Positions 32,213 through 43,181 of a stretch of DNA of 64,000 nt are shown in pieces. The notes under the pieces are model-generated. The model was given only the letters and a program-made list of their open reading frames with translations, searched no databases and was not told where the DNA came from. This stretch comes from Cololabis saira (lineage: Eukaryota > Chordata > Actinopteri > Beloniformes > Belonidae). Every line of letters begins with the position of its first letter. Within the stretch, counting starts at the first letter, position 1. A program made the translations under genes and the position numbers. The stretch is from the NCBI RefSeq assembly GCF_033807715.1, contig NC_084590.1:2980001-3044000 (forward strand), given 5' to 3'.

Positions 32213-32477
32213 AATGTGCTCCAATACAGCAGGTCTCATAATTTTATTTTGAACACTGCCAAAACTCTAACTTAAAACGTAACTAGAACTTAAAATTTGC
32301 TTGACACAAATGAAAGTTAAATTTTAACACGTGGGAAAAACACCTAACCTTTTAAGTGATGTGTGTTATCAGGTGTAATGGCATTTTTAGGTTAGAAATA
32401 AGAATATTTCTTGGTAAGATCCTTAGTTATTTGAGTGAAGGCAGTGAATTTGGTCAACTGGTGTAAGTTCAGGGTTT
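32213..32477. repeat. Dispersed repeat, copy B (pair with 14427-14717)
   Basis: Shares TGTGCTCCAATACAGCAGG, CTTAAAATTTGCTTGAC, CTTTTAAGTGATGTGTGTTA and GGTCAACTGGTGTAAGTTCA with copy A, with a 20-bp internal deletion. Confidence 0.78.
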
Positions 32478-32962
32478 TAGTAAAGACACAAGTAGGGAAA
32501 TGTTATTGGCCAGTACCCCCAATATTTGTACATTTGTTAAGTACTGTGTTTAACAGTTACATTCATGGCTGAAAGGTTACTAAGCACTTTGTTACCAAGC
32601 ACTTTTTTATCATGTGAATGTATGTTTTTTTTATATATATAATGACAGCAATGGTGCTGTCAGTTTACTTTATGTTGCAGCATCTTTAAAAGTGCACAAT
32701 AAAATGTAACACTGCATTTGAAACAGCACATTGTGGTAATTCATTAATCTATTATGAAATACGTATTACTAATACACTGAAATGTACTAGAAATGTAAAA
32801 ATTTGGTTAGCGTGTCGATAAACGATGTGCGCTCCTACAATTTCTGATTGTGCCCCTAAAAATTTTCAGTTAGGGGCTACTGTGCTCCTAGTGAAAAAAG
32901 TTAGTCTGGAGCCCTGATGCATATCACTGTGTTCTCTGTATATATTTCCAATGTTATATATG

Positions 32963-32963
<1 letters not shown>

Positions 32964-33001
<38 letters not shown>
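32964..33001. repeat. (TA)n microsatellite
   Basis: An uninterrupted TA run immediately before the resumed hAT reading frame. Confidence 0.9.
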
Positions 33002-33002
<1 letters not shown>

Positions 33003-33553
33003 TATCAACAACCCCAATGATAGCAACGATGGTGGACCCTCGGCACAAGCACCTGTCATTTCTCACCCCTGCCCGGAGGATCTCAGCAAATGCCAAACTG
33101 CTTGAACTGGCTCAAGCAGAAGATGTGAGCTCCACGTCTACAACAGCAGGTGGAGCAAGCTCTGCCTCTGCCAGTACCACTGGAGAGGAGCAGGGGGCTC
33201 AAGCAGATGTGCCTGACCAGGGAGCTGCACCGCAGAGACGCACATCTGCTATGGTTCAACTCCTGGGTGCCTACTACACTAACCAGGTCACTAATGATGT
33301 GGAGAGAGAGGTGGAGACTTTTCTGAAGGATGCTGTACCAGACCTTGATTCTGATCCCACAGATTGGTGGGGGAAAAATGAAGCAAGGTATCCGAGGCTG
33401 GCAAAGGTGGCAAAACGATACTTGTGTATCCCTGCCACATCCGTGCCTTCTGAACGCGTGTTCTCAGCATGTGGCCTTACTGTAACCAAGCTCCGCTCAC
33501 GGCTCACACCTGAGCATGTAGACATGCTCATATTCTTGAATAAAAATAAATAG

Positions 33554-35039
33554 CAAGTAGCAACTGTACCCATGTTACATGTGTGAGGCATGAGCCTCAG
33601 GCAAGAGCCTTCTCAAAAAGTTTACTTTTCCCTTTGTTAAAAATTATTGTCCAGAATGTCCATTGTCCACCTACTTATTATTTTACTGTCACTTTTCCCA
33701 GGGAGGGATTATTACATTAATGCTCTAATAGTTTGTGAGACAGACTTAAGATGTGCATAGTGCATGCACTTAACTTTATTTTATTTTATTTTATGCAGTG
33801 ACATGTTTTTCATTGATTCATTCAGTTCTGTCAGCCTCATCTGAGCCCCAATGTTATTTTGAATGACTCGCTGTTCTTGTTCTGCAGCAGACTGTCTGCA
33901 GCAGCCAACAGGCTTACTGATGTTTACTATTTCAGGGATGTGCACCTTTCTTCCTAGTTCAAGATGGATTATAAATCAAGCTAGCTATTATGGCTGCTGC
34001 TACTACTAATAGCCTTGAAGTGCACTTTATATTATATTCCTTGTGGTACAAAAATGTCTTTTTGTTACTTTTGTATCAAATAAATATTTGATTAAGGAAT
34101 ACATTAAAATGTCCTTTGTACGCAAAAAAGCAAAGCAAAAGCAAAAAAGCAAAAAAAATTATGTTTGTATCTCAGATGGGGAAAAACGCAGCTTATCAAC
34201 TAATCGATGATCGATCGATAAGGTTATCAACTGTCAATTAATGAAATAATCGATAATTTGCATCCCTAGTTGTATGTTTTTTTCTTTTCTCACTAAATGC
34301 GGCAAAGTGTCCTCCTTTTTGGTGTTGTGGAAATGGCTCCAACCTAAAACTAGTTTCACCACGGTACCAACCAGACGGTTACCACAACTGCAGACACTCA
34401 GGAGTTGGTGGTGACTTTAGAGCGTGTTTTAACATCACAATAAAACTCCCCCAGAACCCCCGGACTGCTGCTCCGTGTCACCGACACATCCACACATTCA
34501 GACTAGAAACGTATCTTAGAAAGATTACGTGTTCGTGTTTTCTGAGAATCAGTTCAGAATGACGGATATGTAATAGAATAAAGTGTTTGGATCATCATCA
34601 GCAGAGAGAGAGACCTGAACACTGACCTGCAGACCAGCAGAGGAACATCCCGCTCCGGTCCTGATGGAGTCCTGGTCCTGGTCCTGGTCCTGGTCCTGGT
34701 TCTGATCCCGGTCCATCTCCGGATCCTGGTTCTACCAGGTTCTCGTCTTGTTTTGGATCTTCAATCTAAAGCGTGTGTCTGCAAAGCTCCGCTGTGAGGA
34801 CGCACCATGGATGTGGGACGCAGGGACGCAGCCCGGAATCTGCTTCTTCTTCTCCTAGTTTATTGACGGATCACAACCAACGTTATTAGGTGATACCGCC
34901 ACCTGCTGGACCAGAGTGTAACATCAGGATAATTAGTACATCAGGTTACAGTCTAACTTAAAGGGGGGAAAAAACAAACAAAAAAAAACTAAATAAAATA
35001 AGATAACCACATTAAATCCTATTGTCTATCCCTGCATCT
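33554..35039. other. 3' flank of ZBED-like hAT and unassigned DNA
   Basis: 33554-34269 is AT-rich and ends in AATAATCGATAATTTGCATCCCTA, which looks like a hAT terminal repeat (TAGGGATGCAAATTATCG); no left partner was found. 34270-35039 is less AT-rich, with a GGTCCT hexamer array near 34669-34699. A segment around 34845-34915 (TCTTCTTCTCCTAGTTTATT, then ACCGCCACCTGCTGGACC) resembles a common fish interspersed repeat. No coding sequence recognised. Confidence 0.45.
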
Positions 35040-35632
35040 TTAACCCTTGTGCTGTCTTCAGGTCAAGGAAGGAGGAAGCGAAGAAGGAAAGAAGGAAGGA
35101 AGGAAGGAAGGAAGGAAGGAAGGAAGGAAGGGATAAAAGAAGAAAGGAAGGAAGGGAGAAAAGAAGGAAGGAAGGAATGGAGGAAGGAAGGGAGGAAAGA
35201 AGGAAGGGAGAAAATAAGGAAGGAAGGAAGAATGAAAAGAAGGAAAGAAAGAAGGAAGGAAGGGAGAAAAGAAGGAAGGAAGGAAGAATGAAAAGAAGGA
35301 AATAAAGAAGGATGGGAGGAAGGAAGGAAGGAAGGAAGGGAGGAAAGAAGGAAGGGAGAAAAGAAGGATGGAAGGGAGGAAAGAAGGAAGGGAGAAAAGA
35401 AGGATGGAAGGGAGGAAAGAAGGAAGGAAGGAAGGGAGGAAGGGAGGAAAGAAGGGAGGAAGGAAGGGAGAAAAAGAAGGAAGGGAGGAAGGAAGGAAGG
35501 AATGAATGAAGGAGGGAAGGAAGGAAGGAAGGGAGGAAGGGAGAAAAGAGGAAGAGAAGAAGGAAGGAGAGAGCAGGAGGAAAGAAGGAAGGAGAATTAG
35601 GTCATTTTAACCCGAAGACAGTACAAGGGTTA
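35040..35632. mobile_element. MITE packed with GAAGG/GGAA repeat
   Basis: TIR TTAACCCTTGTGCTGTCTTC at the left and GAAGACAGTACAAGGGTTAA at the right, with (GAAG/GGAA)n purine-only DNA filling the interior for over 500 bp. This terminal sequence is a widespread fish MITE type; the interior repeat appears to have expanded inside it. Long Lys/Glu/Gly-rich open frames here are low-complexity artefacts. Confidence 0.78.
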
Positions 35633-35975
35633 AGAAAGACAAGGATTGCCCTATAACAATCCCTCATCACCTCACTCCTCCCTAATAACCTACTAAACTC
35701 CATTCCCATCCCAGCTCGTATACTAGCTGTGTTCGAAATCGCCCCCTATTCCCTATATAGTGAACTACATAGTGTGCACGCCATTTTGTAGTGCTGTTCA
35801 AATTCTCTTCACTACTTTTCGTCCACTACCTCGTTCACTATAAAATACCCACAATGCACCGCAAAAGTTAGTGTACAACCCATGTACCCTACTTTTTACT
35901 CCCGTATACCACAATGCAATGCGGTCATGTTTTGTCTGAGGAGAAGAAGGAGAAGAAGAAAAAGAAGAAGAAAAA

Positions 35976-36705
35976 ATGGCAGCTGAACAGGAGGCGGGGG
36001 AGCGCGGGAGCTCTTTACTTACTTATAAATGTAAGTTCACAATTTGCGACTTGTTATAAAAGAATATGCTTGTCTGTTATTTTCAAAGGGACAGATGATG
36101 ATGTTGAGGGCCTGATAAAGCTGCGCACACAGCATAACAGGCTCTTCTCGGGGCGGCGTAACGCCGCGTTTCATGGATGGGAGTAAGCAAACACATTTCA
36201 GTGATAGCTTTATGTTTTTCCTTAGTGGATTTTATCTTGTCAAATTATGCTAGTCCTAACCTCGAATTACCTATGTAAATATGTGCATTGTACTCTGTAA
36301 ATCGTGACAAAAAATGTAGGGAAATCTAACAATTACGAGGTTGATATGATGTTATTAAACCATGGTAAAGAAACAACATGCACATCCGCTTACCCTGTTT
36401 ATAAGCATCTAAGAGCCATCGCATAAAACGTCATGCTTAATTAAATTACACTTGCATGGGAGCCCCTATGGTGTGCAGACTTTTTTCTTATTTTTCGTTG
36501 ACATGATGTTATACAATTTAAACAGTAACATGTAGGTATATTTAATATTATATTTGATGGATGCATGAAATTAATACTTTTCTTGTATTTCTTAGGGTTG
36601 TCCTGAAAGTGATAAGTACACACCTGTGATATTCTGTTTCTATTTTCCTCACAAATGTGTATTGTGTTTTACAGTTGCTGTCATCTCCAGCTCCCTCCAG
36701 AATGA
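35976..36705 (+). CDS. Small three-exon MADF/Myb-SANT-like gene
   Basis: Exon 1 (35976-36030) encodes MAAEQEAGERGSSLLTYK and ends before GTAAGT. Exon 2 (36089-36182) follows TTTTCAAAG and encodes WTDDDVEGLIKLRTQHNRLF and SGRRNAAFHGW, ending before GTAAGC. Exon 3 (36675-) follows TGTTTTACAG and gives DCCHLQLPPE then TGA at 36703-36705. Phases agree at both junctions, and AATAAA follows at 36764. The predicted protein is 59 residues and resembles the start of the MADF/trihelix-like DNA-binding domain used by Harbinger-type accessory proteins (aromatic-Trp-Thr-Asp-Asp, then HLFTGRRNA-like). The usual remaining helices are absent, so it is either a truncated remnant or a novel short isoform. Inferred role: DNA binding. 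Splicing is predicted, not shown. Confidence 0.5.
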
Positions 36706-36763
36706 TTCCCTTAGGTGGAGAAGACTGTTCTTAAGACCTTTTTATTGAAGCTTTTTTCAAAGT

Positions 36764-36769
36764 AATAAA
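36764..36769 (+). promoter_or_regulatory. Polyadenylation signal candidate
   Basis: AATAAA 58 bp past the predicted stop of the small spliced gene. Confidence 0.45.
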
Positions 36770-37248
36770 TAATGAATTAAAAATTGTTATTGAATTCATA
36801 TTTGTCTTTCCTGGTTGAAATGTTCCTTTTATGAGTTTAAGTTTGTTTTAAGGTATATAAATACAGGATGCTGCAGGTATTTTAGATGATTTATCAGTTA
36901 ATTGCTTACATTATTTATTACTATTCAATGGTACAATGGTGATTCATTACTCTAACATTTTTTATTTATTTGTTTTAAAATGTTGCAATGGAAAGCAGAA
37001 ATTATATATTCAAATGTACAGTTACTCACAAGCCAATTCCCTGTCAGGATACGAGAAACCATTAAACACTCCTAACAAGCTGAAATTACAGAAGTATTGT
37101 TGCAAGTACTCGAACGAATTAATCAATGATAACGGCAGATGGTGATTAATGTAATAACTGGTTAATTAGTAATTTAATTTAACTCGTGTTAAATATAAAT
37201 ACATTGGTAATTTGAGACTTTTATAACTTTGAGTTGATGTAAGTTATT

Positions 37249-37315
37249 AATGAATGAATGAAGTTATTAATGAATGAATTAAGTTATTAATGAATTAATG
37301 AAGTTATTAAATGAA
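37249..37315. repeat. Short tandem repeat (AAGTTATTAATGAATGAA-type)
   Basis: About four imperfect units of AAGTTATTAATGAATGAAT within the TIR element. Confidence 0.8.
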
Positions 37316-37866
37316 ATTCGAGGACATTTCAATGTTATTCAATGGATACTTAACTAAATAAATGAAAACATAAATCATAAATCAACCACAGGAATCATAT
37401 TTCTTAGATGTATCAAAGCAATCGTCGGTTAAATGCCAGCAGCCAGTAGCTAACGGTACCGTTGCTAACGGTAGGTCGAACGTACTAAATAGGTTTTAGC
37501 TCGTGCAATGTCGTGAGCAGTTATAGCTGAGGATTGGAACACACAACAGTAGTTGACAAAAGCACACTTCTACACCATTCATTTTCAACAATTTATTGAC
37601 ACAGAAGTATCAGATCCCGGAGCTGTTCGGAGCATGGTTCGGAGTGTTTACATGTTGCATGTCGCGTCCGCTACGTCACAGGAACATCCGGCGCATTTAC
37701 TGACGCAAACACGTTAAAAAAATGTACGTTGTAGTGTCCGAAATCTCCTCTGGTCATCCCCTACATAGTGCACTATGTAGTGCACTATGTAGTGTACACT
37801 ATGTAGGGAGTAGGGAGTGAATGAAAGAGTGGATGATTTCGAACACAGCTCCTGTCTCTTAAAGCG

Positions 37867-37918
37867 TTCCTACACTCTCTGTGACATCACACTTCCTACA
37901 CTCTCTGTGACATCACAC
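37867..37918. repeat. 26-bp exact tandem duplication
   Basis: The unit starting TTCCTACACTCTCTGTGACA occurs twice in succession just outside the TIR element. Confidence 0.85.
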
Positions 37919-38109
37919 TCCTCACATTTATCAGACACGGACTTTGACATTAAATACAGAGTTGATTTTAAACTAGTATGACCTAATCTTAATCTAGAAA
38001 TGATTACTTCCTCTCTCCTACACTTTCCTTTGAAAACCTTCACGTTAATTTACTTCTGTATGCTATAAAAATGTCTTCCTTTTACACCATTGTCCCACAC
38101 CTTCTGCCA

Positions 38110-38293
38110 TGTGTTGTGGTCTTATGTTATAGCCAAACTATGTAACTCTAACTGTGGGTAACTTACGTTATATGAAATAACACACACGGAGGCGAGGCTG
38201 CAGTTAACTCTGTTTAGCGCTGCTCAGCTCAACACGCAGTTACAACTCAGACCAACATAGTTGAGCACCGAGTGCTCGATCGAATACACCACA
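38110..38293 (-). mobile_element. Candidate 3' LTR of gypsy remnant
   Basis: On the minus strand a polypurine tract (GGAAAAGGGGGA) precedes TGTGGTGTATTCG, and the segment ends near CACAACACA; TG...CA ends and the adjacent purine tract fit a 3' LTR. The 5' LTR is not seen. The left limit is uncertain. Confidence 0.5.
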
Positions 38294-38596
38294 TCCCCCT
38301 TTTCCAATAATGAGATGTGTTCACATATCTGGTTACACCGCCTCTTTTTACCACAAACTCTCATGTGACAAATATTGAACATAATATGAATGAACCTTCT
38401 TCAGTAATACATATTTACTAACTAAATAGTACAAAGTAGCACTTACTTAACATTAACAAATAGCCTTCTACTGAAGCATCCTTTTTTAACCATGTCAATA
38501 AACATTTCCAACATTTAATTCCCATAGCCCTTGTCTTTCTGTTTTTTTTTTTTAACAGTTCCAAACGTAACAACTTGGTCAACTGTCCATGACTTA

Positions 38597-39490
38597 AACT
38601 GGGCATACACTGTGCGATATTTTAAATCGTATGAGACTGCCCCATCTCACACTGCACGACTAGATTGCTGAGTTCAAAAGTTCACAGCCCACGATTTATG
38701 GTCTCACACTGTACGACCCGAAGCTCTGATGCGACCCGTCTGCTCACACTATACGTTCATAATCTTCACGTCGGACCTCTCTGTACTGGAACTGCGAGGC
38801 CGGTTTTGGGGCAGGGGTCGGCTGTGCCACCCAAACGTGCGTCCTGCCCACCCGATCAAAGGTTATGGGGATCCTTTATTTTTTTATATATATTAAAAAA
38901 ATCCCCAAATATCTGTACTGTTTCTGATTGGATGGGCACTGCGCATCATTTTTAGACACAACAATGAACGCATACCGCAAAAGTTGTGTCTCGGCGGAGG
39001 GAAGTGTTCAGAACAGCACAGAGCGCACACACTAAAGGCTTATTTATGGTCCGCGTTACACCAACGCAGAGCTTACGGTGTAGGGTACGCGGCAACCCGC
39101 ACCTCACGTGGAAATGCAGTCTTTTTTCTGCTATTAAAACATGATTTGTAATGTGAATTTGCAACACTTAAACTAAAAATAATAGTTTTTGACGTGACAT
39201 CAGAGATTGTGCATGCTCTCTGCGAAAGGATGAGTCCAATCGGGTCGTAGCTGCTTCAACTGTGCAATTCCTTCACGAGGAGCGACCAGGATTTCAAACA
39301 CGCTTGATTTTCTTGCGACCTCACGATTCGTGATCGGGAGCTCGTCGTGAGGTGTTAATCTCTTGTCGTTACCCCACGTATACTGCACGAGCAACAATTG
39401 GGTTTGAAATCCGTCCCGATCCAAAAAACAGTCGCACGACTGGAAAATCGGCTCAAAACGAGCCGATAATCGCACAGTGTATGCCCGGCT
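38597..39490. mobile_element. PIF/Harbinger-like non-autonomous element, TTA TSD
   Basis: Ends AACTGGGCATACACTGTGCG and CGCACAGTGTATGCCCGGCT are inverted repeats of about 22 bp with two mismatches, flanked by TTA at 38594-38596 and 39491-39493. A TTA duplication fits PIF/Harbinger. It carries no transposase. It separates the gypsy pol terminus from its LTR and contains a half copy of the palindromic mini-element. Confidence 0.8.
39036..39105. repeat. Palindromic mini-element copy 7 (one arm)
   Basis: AGGCTTATTTATGG then CACCAACGCAGAGCTTACGG; the second arm is missing. Nested in the PIF-like element. Confidence 0.72.
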
Positions 39491-39494
39491 TTAG

Positions 39495-40716
39495 TCTCTG
39501 AACCTGACAGGGCATCTCACCACTCTGCCACTTCTGGTGTGGTATGTAGGTGAGTCGTCCACGCTCGCAGGCGGAGGATCACGTGGTGGTGGTTGTGGGT
39601 CTTGTGGTGGCTGGTCAGCAGACCCAGGTGTCTGAGGGTGTGTAACATCTGAAATCTACTGGGGGTCAGTGTCCCTGAACAGACTAGGATGTACCTTCCT
39701 CAGATGTCGCCTGTTCCTCCTGAATGTCTTTCCTGCTGGTGTCAGCACATTGTAGGAGCGAGGCTCATGTCTCCAGCTCGCCACCATGGCAGGCTCCCAT
39801 CCGCGCCGTGTCTGCATATGTACGGTGGTGGGATTAGAGCTGGTAGGGGCTTGGCATCTCTGTCGTGATATAAACGCTGGCGTGTCTGCAGGTCCTGAAT
39901 CCTACTCTGCACGTGCTGCGGTGTCGACTGCTTTAATACAGCACTGGAACAAGCAAGCGTGCTCCGCAGGACTCTTCCCATCAGCATTTGTGCAGGTGAC
40001 ATGTTCAGTCCTGTCACTGGCGTGTTCCTCAGTGACAGCAGCACCAGATGTGGATCTGTGCCAGTTTGCATCGCTTTTTTCAGTGCATGTTTCACAGTCT
40101 TTATGGTCCTCTAGGCAAGTCCATTGGACCGCGGATATCCTGGCCTGGAGTTTGTGAGTCTGAACTCCAATGAAGCTGCGAATGTCTGCATCTCACAGCT
40201 GGCGAATGGAACGTGATCGCTCACCAGCTCTCTGGGGATCCCAAGCCTGGCAAAAACAGACTTCATTTTCTTGATTACCAAATGAGCTGTTAGATCAGGC
40301 AAGTTCAGCACCTCAGGATATTTTGTCAGATAGTCCACTACCAAAAAATAAGGACCGACCTTTCAGCTGGAAGATGTCAGCTCCAACTTTCATCCATGGG
40401 AGCTCTGGGACATCATGTGTGATGAGTGGCTCTTTCTGCTGTTGTGACTGAAGCTGGCAAGTAGCTCCTTCTCTATCTGAGCATACCTCTTTTCAGTGTC
40501 GGTGAGGGCTCGCGATGCATAACAGAGAGGCTGGTCCTCTTGTAGCAGACATGCTCCTAGTCCGTCTTTTGATAAGTTGGCTTGTAGTGTCAGTGGCTTT
40601 TTGTGATCATAATACTGCAGCACAGGAACCTGTGTGAGGGCAGTCTTTAAAGTCTCTAGCGCTGCGCTGTGGTGCGAGAAATCCTGAACCAATTGCTTGA
40701 TGTTATCTGCATTCAT
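39495..40716 (-). pseudogene. Ty3/gypsy pol remnant (RNase H, integrase)
   Basis: From 40716 downward: RNase H (ALETLKTALTQVPVLQYY, QANLSKDGLGACLLQ, LCYASRALTDTEKRYAQIEK), then a deletion that removes its end and the integrase zinc domain. Integrase core follows (ELPWMKVGADIFQLKG, VVDYLTKYPEVLNL, GIPRELVSDH) and its C-terminal part (LLSLRNTPVTGLNMSPAQML, RQRLYHDRDAKPLPAL, RRNRRHLRKVHPS), ending in a basic YHTRSGRVV tail. Several frameshifts and a stop are present. The upstream half of pol is absent: the frame abuts the 3' end of the I-clade LINE at about 40716. Retroelement remnant, not functional. Confidence 0.82.
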
Positions 40717-41733
40717 GTCACCCCATTCTCTCCTCTGCTCCACAAGATACAAGTTTACATTGGGCGCTGGGAGTAGCCAAGGAGGAACATTACCCCAAAC
40801 TATATCTGGTCCAAAGTCCAAATGGTTTAGACTATATTTTTCTACAATATCATGAATACTCCATCCAAATCCTTTACCTTTGTGCTGCTGCGAATACTCC
40901 CAACAATCCATAAGCAACTTTTTTACAGGTTGTTCTTCTCCTGATCCCTGTAATTTCACCCAATAAGATTTAATGGTAGTTCATAAGCTTCTACCAGTAG
41001 AGCACTAGTTGGGGTTGTTTTAGCTGCACCAATACTGAGTCTTAAAGCTCTGAACTGCACTCTGTCTAGTTTTTCCAAGACACTCTTAGCTGCACCTCCA
41101 TAAACCATACAGCCGTAATCAATTCTAGAACGTATCAAGGCTCTATAGATATCCATTAACGATTGCTTATCCGCTCCCTATTCATATCCACACACTGCCC
41201 TCATGAGATTCAGCACTTTTTTACATTTTGTTTCCACCTGTTTAACATGATTTCTCCATATACATTTCTCATCAAACCACAATCCCAAGTATTTGAACTC
41301 ATGTACCCTCTCCATGCTCTGTCCATATAATTTAAGCTACACATGTTCTATCTTTCTTTTCCTGGTAAAGACCATGTAACATGACTTTGCAACTGACATC
41401 ATAAATCCCCAATTGTATGACCATCTCTCTACCTGTAATATAGCCCTTTGAATACTGTTACAAACATGGGAGATGTTTCTCCCCCTTTTCCACATAGCCC
41501 CATCATCTGCATAAAGTGACGACTCAATACCTTCACCAACATTGAGAAAAATATCATTCACCATGATGTTAAACAGGATTGGGCTAATAGCACTGCCTTG
41601 AGGAATGCATTTACTATCTCAAACTCCTCTGAAATAGCATCTCCAACTTTAACCCTGAATGTCCCATTGGATAAGAAGTCCAGAATCCAATTGTATATTT
41701 TACCACCATTACCTATTTTATACAGTTTGATTA

Positions 41734-43181
41734 CAGTTTTTCTCGATCGTTTTGGCCCAATTTGCCATTCACAGTTTACTTTTACAAAACAGCTCACACA
41801 AAGCCCTTAACAGAAGCTGAAATAACCAAAACACTTTATGATGTTTGCAGAATGACACCACTTTCTCAAAACGTGTCACACATCCATCAAAACCAAACTT
41901 TTCCATCAAAACCTACAATTTTTTCTCAATTGAACATGTATGTTTTCTCATTTATTTAACAATGGATAACAAAATTGAAACTACAGTTATCAATATCAAC
42001 TTTTGTTCAACACCCTCATAGTATTGACTATTTTACAACTGACAACATACTACAATTTGGGTTTTGTATTGAGCACTCTAACTTAGTTATATAACTTAGA
42101 AATATACTGTCACAGAGTATTTACAGTAAAATCAGAAAATGTGTATACAGTAAAATATTGTAGATCTGTTTTTGTATTGCTGAAGTTCCTGTCAACACCA
42201 TTGATTTACATTTGGTCTACTGTGTACAAAATGTCAAGATTCTGACAGAAAAATATTTATTGCAGTACTTGTCATATGCACATACTGTAAGCAATCAAAA
42301 TGACAGGGTTCAATATGCAGTACAACAAAGGTCAATTCTCAAAGAAAGTACTGTAAATGTACAGTAATCAGAATTCTACTGTATATTTTGAAAGTCAGTT
42401 ACAGTACTCTATTGGAAATGACTCTAGTAAAACTACAGTAATGCATTGTATTACTGTATGGCAACACTTTACAAAAGTACAGAAATGGCTGTTGCCAAGA
42501 GTGCAAATACAGTGAAACACAGTACAGTACGTAAATTGACCAGAAAAGTGACTTACCTATTTTCATTGCGGAAAGTACGAACTATTGATGCCACCGTATG
42601 CCTGCTCAGGTTTGGCTGCACCCTTAGTCCGGCCTCTCACATGGAGAGACCATGATTTACAACATGGTCAATGTTGTTGATTGTTGCCCTAATTTCATTG
42701 GAACTCCTAACACCAGGGCCACCTCCCCTGGTAGGGGCCTGTCTAGCTCTCCCACGACCTCTTCCTCTTCCTCTTCCTCTTCTTCTTCCTTGTCCTCGTC
42801 CACGTCCTCCTCGATCCATGCTTGGTGTCAACTTCAAGCTATTGAACTCTTTGATAGGTTGAGGACTACTTGCTTTGTTTTGCAAAGAGAGTTCACACAG
42901 GTGCTGATAATTTTTAGAATTAAGAGAGCAGTTCCAATTGGCTGCTACAAAGTGTCTGCAATGTGTTGCCATGGTAAATCAGTTATGTTTGGTGTCTCTT
43001 TGTGAGAAGTGTGTTAACTGTTTTGAAAAGTGTATTAAAATTCAAAGAAAATTGTGTGAAAGCAATGAGAAATAGTTAACTGATTCGCCAGAGAGGACTC
43101 CTGCTGCGCAAAGAAGGTGTGAGCATTAGATAAAGTTGACCCATGATGTGCAAAATGTGTCAAAGCAATCAAGAAAAACTG
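41734..43181 (-). mobile_element. Tc1/mariner-type deletion derivative, TA TSD
   Basis: CAGTTTTTCTCGATCGTTTTG at the left matches the inverted right end (CAGTTTTTCTTGATTGCTTTG), each flanked by TA (41732-41733, 43182-43183). It retains only the N-terminal transposase exon. Excision with one TA restores the I-clade RT frame exactly (codons for EGLLIKLYKIG). Confidence 0.88.
42557..42819 (-). pseudogene. Mariner-like transposase N-terminal exon
   Basis: It starts MDRGGRGRGQGRRRGRGRGR, an Arg/Gly-rich N-terminus, then EIRATINNIDHVVNHGLSM and, after an in-frame TGA (probably CGA decayed), EAGLRVQPNLSRHTVASIVR, a helix-turn-helix DNA-binding region. It ends at a GTAAGT donor. The DDE catalytic part is deleted. 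It would bind transposon ends in a complete protein; here it is a relic. Confidence 0.72.

Larger units (their letters stand above)
31571..32916. mobile_element. Non-autonomous TIR element in ZBED-like hAT gene
   Basis: CAGGGCTCCAGACT at the left and AGTCTGGAGCCCTG at the right, flanked by ATGCA on both sides (a longer duplication may have decayed). The interior is AT-rich, with T runs, mini-element copy 6 and dispersed repeat copy B. No transposase. The ends resemble fish hAT MITEs. Confidence 0.75.
31054..33553 (+). pseudogene. hAT transposase (ZBED4-like), interrupted
   Basis: Block 1 (31054-31570) reads LLSPDWSSVSCYTHTLQLAI, then after a frameshift RLVKHFKHSTKATKALE, SCKTRWNSVCDMFARLVEQ, VCAVLSDRSFTKLSD and TATTVMSTETEVEYY. 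Block 2 (33004-33553) reads IATMVDPRHKHLSFLTP, a Ser/Thr-rich spacer, and the dimerisation domain ATSVPSERVFSACGLTVTK, ending at a stop after LIFLNKNK. The interruption is a 1.35-kb element at 31571-32916 followed by a TA microsatellite. The block-1 start sits just after a TTTTGTTGCAG acceptor-like site. Confidence 0.82.
35725..37850. mobile_element. TIR element (ISL2EU/Harbinger-like ends) with small spliced gene
   Basis: Ends AGCTGTGTTCGAAATC and GATTTCGAACACAGCT are perfect inverted repeats; subterminal regions repeat CTACATAGTG and GTGCACTATGTAG words in both orientations. Such ends belong to a common fish family I associate, without certainty, with ISL2EU/Harbinger-type elements. The interior holds a three-exon MADF/Myb-like frame and otherwise AT-rich DNA. 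No transposase was found, so it is non-autonomous. Confidence 0.68.

Noticed and set aside
34669..34699. GGTCCT array as a regulatory element
   Set aside because: Short simple repeat with no supporting context.
35022..35509. Lys/Glu/Gly-rich open frames
   Set aside because: Direct translation of the GAAG/GGAA satellite inside a MITE.
39200..39475. 91-codon frame inside the TTA-flanked element
   Set aside because: No similarity to Harbinger transposase or its Myb-like partner; likely chance.
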